Source: HGM10766 sp900757295 (lineage in GTDB: Bacteria > Bacillota_I > Bacilli_A > RF39 > UBA660). Taken from it: a DNA stretch of 64,000 bases. Location of the stretch: contig DAJPHG010000001.1 of NCBI GenBank assembly GCA_025992315.1, forward strand, positions 868,001-932,000. The letters run 5' to 3'. Under the pieces are notes generated by a model. The model was not told where the DNA came from and searched no databases. It was given only the letters and a program-made list of their open reading frames with translations. A program made the translations under genes and the position numbers. Below, piece by piece: positions 43,515-51,221 of this stretch (its first letter is position 1; every line of letters starts with the position of its first letter).

Positions 43515-44394
43515 ATATATTACTTTATTTTTAAATTATTTAGTTAATGAAAGAAATTATCCTAATGATACTACGGCAAAAAATTATGAGCTTGATTTAT
43601 TAAATTATCAGGATTTTTTAAAAGAAAATAATTTAAATTATTTAAAGATAACTAAAGATGATATTCGTTCTTATTTAAAATATTTAGATAAATTAAAATA
43701 TAAAAATTCTTCTATATCTAGGCATTTAAGTAGTTTAAGAACTTTTTATGGCTTTTTAGTAAATGAAGGAGTAATAGAAAGTAATATTTTTAAAAGTATA
43801 TCTTCACCAAAAAAAAAGAAGAAACTTCCTAATTTTTTGCAATATGATGAAGTTGAAAAAATGTTAAGTGTATGTGATTTGAAAGAACCACTTCATATTA
43901 GAAATCGTTTAATTATCGAGACTCTTTATGATACAGGAATTCGTGTAAGTGAATTAGTTAATATAAAATTAAATGATTTAAATATAGCAACAAAAGAAAT
44001 AAGAGTTTTAGGTAAAGGAAGTAAAGAAAGAATTGTATATTTTGGGGATTATGAAATAGATATTTTGAATTTATATTTAAATCAAGCTAGACCCAAACTT
44101 TTAAAAAATAAAAGTAATGATTATTTATTACTAAATCATTTAGGGGATAGACTAACTGATAGAGGAGTAAGATTAATAATAGATGATGTTATTAAAAAAG
44201 CAAGTTTAAAACATAAAGTATCTCCCCATACTTTAAGGCATACATTTGCTACTCATTTGTTAAATGAAGGTGCCGATTTAAAAAGTGTCCAAGAGTTACT
44301 TGGTCATAGTAGTTTAAGCACTACCCAAATTTATACCCATGTTTCTAATGAAAGATTACGTTCTGTTTACTTAAAAAGTCATCCAAGACTATAA
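43507..44394 (+). CDS. xerD: Tyrosine recombinase of the XerC/XerD type
   Basis: Xer recombinases resolve chromosome dimers. The N-terminal SAM-like domain (NYPNDTTAKNYELDL, SSISRHLSSLRTFY) is followed by the catalytic domain: TGIRVSELVN (first Arg), LGKGSKERIV (Lys), HTLRHTFATHLL (His-x-x-Arg), GHSSLSTTQIYTHVS (His and nucleophile Tyr). All six residues are present. The length (295 aa) matches housekeeping Xer, not phage integrases, and nothing next to it looks like an attachment site. XerC versus XerD cannot be decided. Confidence 0.88.
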   Translation: MDKYITLFLNYLVNERNYPNDTTAKNYELDLLNYQDFLKENNLNYLKITKDDIRSYLKYLDKLKYKNSSISRHLSSLRTFYGFLVNEGVIESNIFKSISSPKKKKKLPNFLQYDEVEKMLSVCDLKEPLHIRNRLIIETLYDTGIRVSELVNIKLNDLNIATKEIRVLGKGSKERIVYFGDYEIDILNLYLNQARPKLLKNKSNDYLLLNHLGDRLTDRGVRLIIDDVIKKASLKHKVSPHTLRHTFATHLLNEGADLKSVQELLGHSSLSTTQIYTHVSNERLRSVYLKSHPRL

Positions 44395-44463
44395 ATTTAA
44401 AATTAATTATTGATAAGCAAAATTAAAATTGATATTATTATTTTAGAATAAAGGAGAATATAT

Positions 44464-46146
44464 ATGGATAAAATCAAAACTAATATTATTTTTGTTATAG
44501 CTGTTATTATTTTAATAATTTCTGGTAGTATATATTTATATTTAGGTCAAAAAGAAAGTGATGATATTAAGACTGGTTTTATCCAAGGAAAAATTGCTTA
44601 CGATAAAATAGAAAATTATACTGATGGAATAATGCTTGCTAAAAAAGATGGTGCAAATTTAATTATTGATGTAAATGATAAAGTTATTGAAAAAATAGAC
44701 GCCGATGCTACGGAGATAAAAATATTATATGGTGGATATTATAGTTATCAAATAGGGGGAAAGATTTATTTAAATCGTAATGGCAAAAACATTAAAACAT
44801 TTGATACATTATTTCAAGAAGAATTTAATTTATATAAAGATGAAAATGATGAGAAAGCTTTATATATAACTTTAAATAGTAAAAAGATTACTGATGATAT
44901 GTATTATGTTACTATTTCAAATGATAGTACTATTAAAAGCTATGTTTATAATGCTAAAACAGGTAAAAAATTATATGAAGCAGATGATTATATTTCAATG
45001 TTAAAATTACCATCTGATAAGGAATATAAATATTTTGTTGTTGGCGATAAAGAATTAGTTAGAATTGAAGATTTTAAAAGTATTTTTAAACAAACTGATA
45101 TAACAATAGTAGGAGATACTACTAGATTGAGTACTGATGATGATACTGTAAGCAATAATCAAAAATATTTAGTAATTAGTAGTAAGACTGCAGATGAAGA
45201 ACAACAAAAATATGGTTTGATTGATTTAGATGGTAATATAATTATTCCTGTATCTTATGATGATATGTTTTTTAAAACTGATAATACTCGTTATATTGTT
45301 GCTAAAAAAGATGGAAAATACGGCATTATTAGTTCAACTAATGAAGAGTTATTACCATTTAATTATAATGCAATTGAAGTTTATGACAATAATATTGTTT
45401 TAGTAAAAGATAATTATTTAGGAATTATGGATAATGAATTAAAACTTATTTATAATTATGAATTAAGATTAACTGATCAAGAGTATAATTCAAGAATTTG
45501 CTGTGGTAATAAGAATTCATTTGAAGTTTTTAAAAATGATAATAATTTAATAATTACAACATTCCCTAAAAATAAAGATGATAACGATGGTAAAACTTTT
45601 AATAATACTTTAATCTTAAATAAGAAAAATGAAATTACAGAATTAAAAAAACAAACTATTAAATATGTTTATGATGAAGATAATGTTATTAACAAAAAAT
45701 ATTTAGTTAAAGAAAATATAGATGATAAAACTCTATCTTTAGATATTTATGATACTGATGGGACTAAATTAACTACTTATGAAACTATAGTTTCTGATCA
45801 AATAAATTCTGTGTCTTACGAATTAAATAATGAAAATTTTCTGGTAATAAATATTTATGATCAAGAATATAAAACATTATATAAATCTATTATTAATACT
45901 ACTTCAGGTAAAGTCTTAGCTGAAGATAATGAAACAACTAATTTCATAAAGAAACAAGAGTTATTAGATGGTTATTATTTTAGTGGTAAAGATAATAATA
46001 TAACTATTAAAGATATTAATGATAAACTTTTAATGAATATAGATGGTAAAGATATAATATATTTAAAGGATAATTACTTTGCAGTTAAGAATAAAAATAA
46101 GAAATACTATATTTGTAAAGTATTACTAGATGAGCAAGCAAAATAA
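44464..46146 (+). CDS. Membrane-anchored protein with WG-like repeats
   Basis: One N-terminal membrane helix (residues about 8-27) anchors a 530-residue extracytoplasmic domain. Repeats of the WG/KWG type are visible: YGLIDLDGNIIIPVSYDDM, KYGIISSTNEELLPFNY and LGIMDNELKLIYNY. The flanks look like beta-propeller strands. It is probably a surface binding protein; ligand unknown. AAAGGAGAATATAT precedes the ATG, and a strong terminator follows. Confidence 0.65.
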   Translation: MDKIKTNIIFVIAVIILIISGSIYLYLGQKESDDIKTGFIQGKIAYDKIENYTDGIMLAKKDGANLIIDVNDKVIEKIDADATEIKILYGGYYSYQIGGKIYLNRNGKNIKTFDTLFQEEFNLYKDENDEKALYITLNSKKITDDMYYVTISNDSTIKSYVYNAKTGKKLYEADDYISMLKLPSDKEYKYFVVGDKELVRIEDFKSIFKQTDITIVGDTTRLSTDDDTVSNNQKYLVISSKTADEEQQKYGLIDLDGNIIIPVSYDDMFFKTDNTRYIVAKKDGKYGIISSTNEELLPFNYNAIEVYDNNIVLVKDNYLGIMDNELKLIYNYELRLTDQEYNSRICCGNKNSFEVFKNDNNLIITTFPKNKDDNDGKTFNNTLILNKKNEITELKKQTIKYVYDEDNVINKKYLVKENIDDKTLSLDIYDTDGTKLTTYETIVSDQINSVSYELNNENFLVINIYDQEYKTLYKSIINTTSGKVLAEDNETTNFIKKQELLDGYYFSGKDNNITIKDINDKLLMNIDGKDIIYLKDNYFAVKNKNKKYYICKVLLDEQAK

Positions 46147-46161
46147 ATTGCTTGCTTTTTT
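46133..46161 (+). terminator. Terminator after the WG-repeat gene
   Basis: AGCAAGCAA pairs with TTGCTTGCT and is followed by a run of T. It overlaps the stop codon. Confidence 0.8.
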
Positions 46162-46216
46162 GTATAAAAATGTCAATATGAATTTAATAAAAATGTGTTA
46201 AATAATTATTATTTGT

Positions 46217-46222
46217 TATAAT
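46217..46222 (+). promoter_or_regulatory. -10 element of the ppdK promoter
   Basis: TATAAT lies 20 bases before the ppdK ATG; a GGAGGATATAA ribosome binding site sits between. No clear -35 hexamer was identified. Confidence 0.45.
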
Positions 46223-46242
46223 AAAATAAGGAGGATATAAAT

Positions 46243-49200
46243 ATGATAGAAATAATTAAATCTAATTATGAAAAAATGTCTGAAAATAAAAATAATAGTT
46301 TAGAAGATACATCTTATGCAATTGCTATAAAAAATAAAGAAAGTGATTATTATGAGATTCTAAAAGATAAAGAATTTTATGATGATTTTGTTATATATAA
46401 AAAAGCTAATTGGGTTGGAATAAATCCCTATATTTTATTTGATAATGAAATAATGAATTGTTTATTTAATACTTTGACTGATAAGTATCCTTACATTACA
46501 ATTAGATTAAATGCTAGTCATCCTCAGGAAATAGAAGAAGCAATGAAGTATGGTTTCGCAAAAGAGAAAAATACTAAATTAGATTATGGTTTGACAATTA
46601 TTACTTTAAAAAAGTGGTTAATTGATTTTGATAATAAATTTGTTTACATGTTTAAAGAAGGAAATAAGGATATGAGAGAGATATTAGGAGGGAAAGGAGC
46701 TAATTTAGCAGAAATGATAAATATTGGCTTACCAGTTCCTAATGGTTTTACTATCTCAACTAGAGCATGTAATAAATATTATGAAAATAATGAGCAAATA
46801 CCTGCTAGTTTGATTAATGAAATAAAAACTAAAATTGAAGAATTAGAAAAAATAACTAATAGATATTTTAATGCTAGTAATAATCCTTTGCTTGTTTCAG
46901 TTAGATCTGGGTCACAAGCATCTATGCCAGGGATGATGGATACTATTTTGAATTTAGGATTAAATGATGGTGTAGCAGAAAGTTTTGCTAAGGAAACAAA
47001 TAATCCAAGATTTGTTTATGATTCTTATCGTAGATTAATAATGATGTTTGCAGATGTAGTAAAAGGATATGATAAATCTAATTTTGAACATATTTTAGAT
47101 GAATATAAACAAACTCAAAAAGCTCAAAGTGATTTAGATTTAGATGCAGATGATATGATAGAAATAACTAAATTGTTTAAAGAAGAATACTTTAGAGTAT
47201 TTAATGAGGAATTTCCTCAAGATCCAATCAAACAACTTATAGAATCAGTAGCGTCAGTATTTAAATCTTGGAATAATAAACGTGCTAAGATTTATCGTAA
47301 AATGAATGATATTCCAGATAGCTGGGGAACTGCTGTTAATGTTCAAGAAATGGTTTACGGAAACTTTGGAGAAAATTCAGGAACTGGTGTAGCATTTACT
47401 AGAAATCCTGCTACTGGTGAAAATAAATTATTTGGAGAATATTTGATTAATGCTCAAGGTGAAGACGTAGTTGCTGGTGTTAGAACGCCACAACCTATAT
47501 CTAAGTTAAAAGAAGATATGCCTGAGATTTATGATGAATTTGAAAAAATAGCTAAAACATTAGAAGAACATTATAAAGATATGCAAGATATGGAATTTAC
47601 GATTCAAAAAGGTAAACTTTATATGTTACAAACAAGAAATGGTAAAAGAACTGCTGCAGCTTCTTTAAAAATAGCTGTTGATATGGTAGAAGAAGGTTTA
47701 TTGACTAAAGATGAAGCTTTATTAAAAGTAGAGCCAAAAACATTGGATCAATTATTACATCCAACTTTTAATGAGGAAAGTCTAGAAAATGCTACCGTAA
47801 TTGCTAAAGGGCTTGCAGCTTCTCCAGGATGTGCTTATGGTAAAATTTATTTTGATGCTAACAGTTTAAAAATTGCTCATCAAAATAATGAAGATGTTAT
47901 TTTAGTTAGACAAGAAACATCACCAGAAGATATTGAAGGGATGAACATTGCTAATGGCGTACTTACTGTTAGAGGTGGTATGACTTCACATGCTGCTGTT
48001 GTAGCTCGTGGAATGGGAACATGTTGTGTTAGTGGTTGTAGTGAATTAGTAATAAATGAAGAACAAAAGACATTAACTGTTGGAGATAAAATTTATCATG
48101 AAGGTGATTATATTTCATTAGATGGATCAACTGGATTGGTGTATGACGGAATTATTCAAACTATACCAGCTAAAATAACTGGAAACTTTAAAACTTTTAT
48201 GCAATGGGCTGATGAAATTAGAACTCTTGAAATTCATACAAATGCTGATACTGTAAAAGATGCTAAGCAAGCCAAAGAATTTGGAGCAGAAGGAATTGGT
48301 TTATGTAGAACAGAACATATGTTTTTTGAAAAAGAAAGAATTTTCCATTTTAGAAAAATGATTCTAGCTAATTCAAAAGAAGAAAGAATTACAGCTTTAA
48401 ATGAAATTTTAAAATATCAACAAAATGATTTTGAAGGACTATTTAAAGAAATGTCCCCATATTCAGTAGTAATTCGTTATTTAGATCCGCCATTACATGA
48501 ATTTTTGCCAAAAGAAGAACAAGAAATTGTTGAATTAGCAAATGCTTTGCATGTTACTGTCGGAAGTATAAAGAATAGAATTGCCGAATTAAAAGAATTT
48601 AACCCAATGATGGGGCATAGAGGTTGTCGACTTGCTGTGACTTATCCTGAAATTGCAGTAATGCAAACTACAGCTATTATTGAAGCTGCAATTAATGTTA
48701 CTCATCAAGGTTACAAAATTATGCCAGAAATTATGATACCTTTAATTGGTGATGAAAAAGAATTAAGATATGTTAAAAATATTGTAAAAGAAACTGCTGA
48801 TAAATTGATTAGTACTGCTAATATAAACTTAAAATATAAAGTTGGAACTATGATAGAAATACCAAGAGCTGCTTTATTAGCTGATGAAATAGCTCAAGAA
48901 GCAGAGTTTTTCTCTTTTGGAACTAATGATTTAACGCAATTTACTTTTGGCTTTTCTAGAGATGATGCTTCAAAATTTTTAAAAACGTATTATGATGAAA
49001 AAATATATGACTTTGATCCTTTCGCTAGATTAGATCAAAATGGTGTCGGTCAATTGGTAGAAATGGCTGTTACAAAAGCTAAAAAAGTTAGAAATGATAT
49101 TTCTTTAGGAATATGTGGAGAACACGCGGGAGAGCCTCATAGTATAGAATTTTGCCATAAAATAGGCTTGAATTATGTTTCGTGTTCACCATTTAGAGTT

Positions 49201-49254
49201 CCTTGTGCTAGACTAGCTGCTGCACAAGCTGTGATCAAATCAAAAAATAATTAA
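46243..49254 (+). CDS. ppdK: Pyruvate, phosphate dikinase with extra N-terminal domain
   Basis: PPDK interconverts pyruvate, ATP and phosphate with PEP, AMP and pyrophosphate. The PPDK body begins near residue 130 (FVYMFKEG, LGGKGANLAEMINIGLPVP). It has SGSQASMPGMMDTILNLG, the phospho-His segment GGMTSHAAVVARGMGT, and the PEP-binding barrel with PEIMIPLIGD, GTNDLTQFTFGFSRDD and GICGEHAGEP. Total length is 1003 aa against about 875 usually. The additional first 125 residues (DYYEILKDKEFYDDFVIYKK, ASHPQEIEEAMKYGFAKE) match nothing I know. A strong ribosome binding site supports the early start. Confidence 0.93.
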   Translation: MIEIIKSNYEKMSENKNNSLEDTSYAIAIKNKESDYYEILKDKEFYDDFVIYKKANWVGINPYILFDNEIMNCLFNTLTDKYPYITIRLNASHPQEIEEAMKYGFAKEKNTKLDYGLTIITLKKWLIDFDNKFVYMFKEGNKDMREILGGKGANLAEMINIGLPVPNGFTISTRACNKYYENNEQIPASLINEIKTKIEELEKITNRYFNASNNPLLVSVRSGSQASMPGMMDTILNLGLNDGVAESFAKETNNPRFVYDSYRRLIMMFADVVKGYDKSNFEHILDEYKQTQKAQSDLDLDADDMIEITKLFKEEYFRVFNEEFPQDPIKQLIESVASVFKSWNNKRAKIYRKMNDIPDSWGTAVNVQEMVYGNFGENSGTGVAFTRNPATGENKLFGEYLINAQGEDVVAGVRTPQPISKLKEDMPEIYDEFEKIAKTLEEHYKDMQDMEFTIQKGKLYMLQTRNGKRTAAASLKIAVDMVEEGLLTKDEALLKVEPKTLDQLLHPTFNEESLENATVIAKGLAASPGCAYGKIYFDANSLKIAHQNNEDVILVRQETSPEDIEGMNIANGVLTVRGGMTSHAAVVARGMGTCCVSGCSELVINEEQKTLTVGDKIYHEGDYISLDGSTGLVYDGIIQTIPAKITGNFKTFMQWADEIRTLEIHTNADTVKDAKQAKEFGAEGIGLCRTEHMFFEKERIFHFRKMILANSKEERITALNEILKYQQNDFEGLFKEMSPYSVVIRYLDPPLHEFLPKEEQEIVELANALHVTVGSIKNRIAELKEFNPMMGHRGCRLAVTYPEIAVMQTTAIIEAAINVTHQGYKIMPEIMIPLIGDEKELRYVKNIVKETADKLISTANINLKYKVGTMIEIPRAALLADEIAQEAEFFSFGTNDLTQFTFGFSRDDASKFLKTYYDEKIYDFDPFARLDQNGVGQLVEMAVTKAKKVRNDISLGICGEHAGEPHSIEFCHKIGLNYVSCSPFRVPCARLAAAQAVIKSKNN

Positions 49255-49264
49255 TAAACTAACT

Positions 49265-49294
49265 AAACTAAGATATTGTTTATCTTAGTTTTTT
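49265..49294 (+). terminator. Terminator after ppdK
   Basis: AAACTAAGATA pairs with TATCTTAGTTT and is followed by TTT. Confidence 0.75.
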
Positions 49295-49471
49295 AAATAA
49301 CAGAAGTTACTTTTTATGATACAATATATATATATGTTCAAGGATAAAAAAATAAATTAAGAATTACTAGTTTGATATGGTAATGAATTTGAAGTAGGAA
49401 TATTTAAAAAATTATATGATATTTATGTATATTTATTTTTGACAGTTTAAGTTTGACAAGGAGATAAGAAT
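49295..49471 (+). other. Intergenic stretch with a short coding remnant
   Basis: About 180 bases with no gene. A short open stretch (GNEFEVGIFKKLYDIYVYLF, near 49380-49450) looks like a fragment of a lost gene. The ribosome binding site of the next gene (CAAGGAGATAAG) lies at the end. Confidence 0.3.
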
Positions 49472-49771
49472 ATGGACTTAAAAAAGATACAAAAAGATGT
49501 TTGGAAGAATAAATTAAACAAAGGATTTAATACGACAGATGTAAATAAAGAGTTTTGTTTATTATATGGTGAAGTTGCTGAAGCTTATGATGCTTGGAAA
49601 AAGAGAAAAGATGATTTGAATGAAGAATTAGCTGATGTAGCTATTTATCTAATGGGATTATCTGAAATGTTAGGGTATGACTTGGCAGATGAAATAGAGA
49701 AGAAAGTTTTTAAAAACGAAAAACGTGTATATAAAAATATAGATGGTGTCAATGTAAGAATAAGTGATTAA
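49472..49771 (+). CDS. MazG-like nucleotide pyrophosphohydrolase
   Basis: A 99-residue all-helical protein with the MazG acidic motifs LLYGEVAEAYDAWKK and LNEELADVAIYLMGLSEML (pattern ExxE...ExxD). Members hydrolyse nucleoside triphosphates to monophosphates. This is a single short domain, as in small house-cleaning or phage-type enzymes. CAAGGAGATAAG precedes the ATG. Confidence 0.8.
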   Translation: MDLKKIQKDVWKNKLNKGFNTTDVNKEFCLLYGEVAEAYDAWKKRKDDLNEELADVAIYLMGLSEMLGYDLADEIEKKVFKNEKRVYKNIDGVNVRISD

Positions 49772-49806
49772 TATTAAATTATACATGACCTTAGTTGAAA
49801 ATAATG

Positions 49807-49834
49807 AAAACTTCATCAAACGATGGAGTTTTTT
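49807..49834 (+). terminator. Terminator after the MazG-like gene
   Basis: AAAACTTCATC pairs with GATGGAGTTTT (one G-T pair), followed by further T. Confidence 0.7.
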
Positions 49835-49900
49835 AAGTTTTATTAAATATTAATTGCAATATATGTTATAATATTAAACAACTTTTAAGGAGAATTTATT

Positions 49901-50221
49901 ATGAATATTTTAGTAGTTAATCCAGCGAATAAACACAGAATATTTGCAATATAAGAATGAAAAATAAAATAAAAGCATTTTAAAGGCAATAAAAACGTTT
50001 TTTAGGCAGATACTATTATTTGGTAATGATAAAGCAAAAGAAGCAACTACAAACGAAATAATAGCACATTATGATAATAAAACTTTAATAGAAAAGATGT
50101 AGTTAATATATCATTAGATACTACAAAGAAAGATGAGTTATTTAATTATGTTGGAGTTGAAAAAGAATATGTTCGAATGAAACATTCGGAATTAAATTGT
50201 GATAGTAAGGAAAAAAGATGA
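49901..50221 (+). pseudogene. Decayed gene of unknown family
   Basis: A good promoter-like TATAAT (near 49868) and AAGGAGAATTTATT lead to ATG 49901, which encodes only MNILVVNPANKHRIFAI and a stop. Beyond it coding continues in shifted frames: KSILKAIKTFFRQILLFGND, TTNEIIAHYDNKTLIEK, then VVNISLDTTKKDELFNYVGV and EYVRMKHSELN, ending in TGA near 50221. At least two frameshifts are needed to join them. Probably one lost gene of about 110 codons; family not recognised. Confidence 0.5.
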
Positions 50222-50275
50222 TTTTGAATTAAGTAGATAAATGTTAAAATAGTCAACATTTATTTAAAAAATCTA

Positions 50276-50303
50276 TTGACAAATATTAAAAGTATGCTAA
50301 AAT
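50276..50303 (+). promoter_or_regulatory. Promoter upstream of the 50-codon ORF and the YcaO region
   Basis: TTGACA (50276-50281) and an extended -10, TGC-TAAAAT (TAAAAT at 50298-50303), are 16 bases apart. This is the clearest promoter upstream of the accessory operon. I found no good promoter between the rel remnant and the 18-codon ORF, so it may drive the whole region. Confidence 0.65.
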
Positions 50304-50333
50304 TTAATTTAATTAATTTTAGGAGGAGACTGC

Positions 50334-50486
50334 ATGAAAAAAGATTCTATAATGGAATTATTAGATTTAATCAAAAAAATCAGTGCTAGGAATAAATATT
50401 ATACTAACATTACTTACTCATGTTCTCTTTTAGACTTAATTAGTAATAAGATAATAACGGTGACCGAAAATTACATTATAATATAG
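50334..50486 (+). CDS. 50-residue peptide ORF with strong ribosome binding site
   Basis: ATG 50334 follows TAGGAGGAGACTGC, one of the better ribosome binding sites in the window, and the promoter at 50276. The product is a helix (MKKDSIMELLDLIKKISARN) followed by a polar segment with one Cys (YYTNITYSCSLLDL) and ending in ENYIII. No family recognised. Its 3' end lies in a long inverted repeat (50452-50512). It could be a small functional peptide, a regulatory leader ORF, or the surviving 5' end of a decayed gene. Confidence 0.45.
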   Translation: MKKDSIMELLDLIKKISARNKYYTNITYSCSLLDLISNKIITVTENYIII

Positions 50487-50512
50487 TGTTTTTTGGCACC
50501 GTTATTTTATTT
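50452..50512 (+). promoter_or_regulatory. Long-loop hairpin between the 50-codon ORF and the rel remnant
   Basis: AATAACGGTG pairs exactly with CACCGTTATT, extended by CC/GG across a bulged A, with a loop of about 30 bases that contains the ORF stop. TTATTT follows, so it may work as an attenuator or weak terminator. Confidence 0.5.
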
Positions 50513-50528
50513 GTGGTAGGTGTTTTGA

Positions 50529-51012
50529 ATGGATAATAGTATTACATTACAAGATTTATTGAATAAATTAAGAGAATATAATCCTGAAGAAGTAGAAATT
50601 GTTAAAAGAGCTTACGAATACGCTGATACATTGCATAAGGGGCAAATGAGACAAAGTGGTGAGCCATAAATTTGTCATCCATTAAATGTTGCATATATTT
50701 TGGCAGAGATGCATGCAGATAGAGATACAATATGTGCTGGACTACTTCATGATACTTTAGAAGATACAAACAGTACTAAAGAAGATATATATCACATGAT
50801 TTTAATCAAAATATTGCTAATTTGGTAGATGATGTAACAAAATTATCAAAAATGATTTTTCTTCTAAATAAGATTAGAATTATGCAAATACAAGAAAAAT
50901 AATAACGGGAATAACTGAAGATTTAAGAATAATTATAATTAAATTGGCTGATAGACTTCATAACATGAGAGCATTACAATTTAAATCGGAATTTAAGCAA
51001 AAAGAAAAATAA
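50529..51012 (+). pseudogene. RelA/SpoT (p)ppGpp hydrolase-domain remnant
   Basis: The first 46 codons are intact RelA/SpoT sequence (LLNKLREYNPEEVEIVKRAY, HKGQMRQSGEP). Then TAA replaces the expected Tyr codon before ICHPLNVAYILAEMHADRD and GLLHDTLEDTN (the HD motif). Frameshifts follow near 50790 and again near 50860. ITEDLRIIIIKLADRLHNMR and LQFKSEFKQKEK end the remnant at 51012. The synthetase and regulatory domains are absent. GTGGTAGGTG precedes the ATG. This copy is inactive; a functional rel gene is expected elsewhere. Confidence 0.9.
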
Positions 51013-51087
51013 AGGAATTCAATAAAAAATAGTACCACTGAATTATGAGTTTATAGGGAACTCATTGTAAAAAAAATATTAAACAAA

Positions 51088-51099
51088 GAAGGAGGTGAT
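51088..51099 (+). promoter_or_regulatory. Near-perfect Shine-Dalgarno sequence of the 18-codon ORF
   Basis: GAAGGAGGTGATT matches almost the full anti-Shine-Dalgarno end of 16S rRNA. It is the longest match I saw in the window and predicts very strong translation of the short ORF beginning nine bases later. Confidence 0.75.
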
Positions 51100-51107
51100 T
51101 AACTATT

Positions 51108-51164
51108 ATGAGAAAATTAATGAGAAAATTTAATAAAAAATATGATATGTTATGTACTGCATAG
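51108..51164 (+). CDS. 18-residue ORF, candidate precursor peptide of the YcaO locus
   Basis: The ORF encodes MRKLMRKFNKKYDMLCTA and stops with TAG. It has a basic N-terminal half (possible leader) and a C-terminal YDMLCTA with one Cys followed by Thr, the residue types that azoline-forming YcaO enzymes cyclise. The exceptional ribosome binding site, a hairpin right after the stop and the modification genes behind it are the arrangement expected for a RiPP precursor. At 18 residues it would be among the smallest known. An alternative is a translated leader that controls the operon. Precursor status is inference. Confidence 0.55.
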   Translation: MRKLMRKFNKKYDMLCTA

Positions 51165-51179
51165 TTATCATGTAAATTT

Positions 51180-51206
51180 ATAGTCATAGTATTACTATGG
51201 CTTTAT
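51180..51206 (+). promoter_or_regulatory. Hairpin between the 18-codon ORF and the downstream genes
   Basis: CATAGT pairs with ACTATG (loop ATT) and the stem extends outward imperfectly (TATAGT opposite GCTTTATA). There is no T-run, so it may stabilise the upstream message or reduce read-through rather than terminate. Confidence 0.5.
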
Positions 51207-51221
51207 AGGGAGACTTAATAA

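Noticed and set aside
43507..44394. Phage integrase marking a prophage
   Set aside because: Length and motifs match housekeeping Xer, and no phage structural genes or attachment repeats lie nearby.
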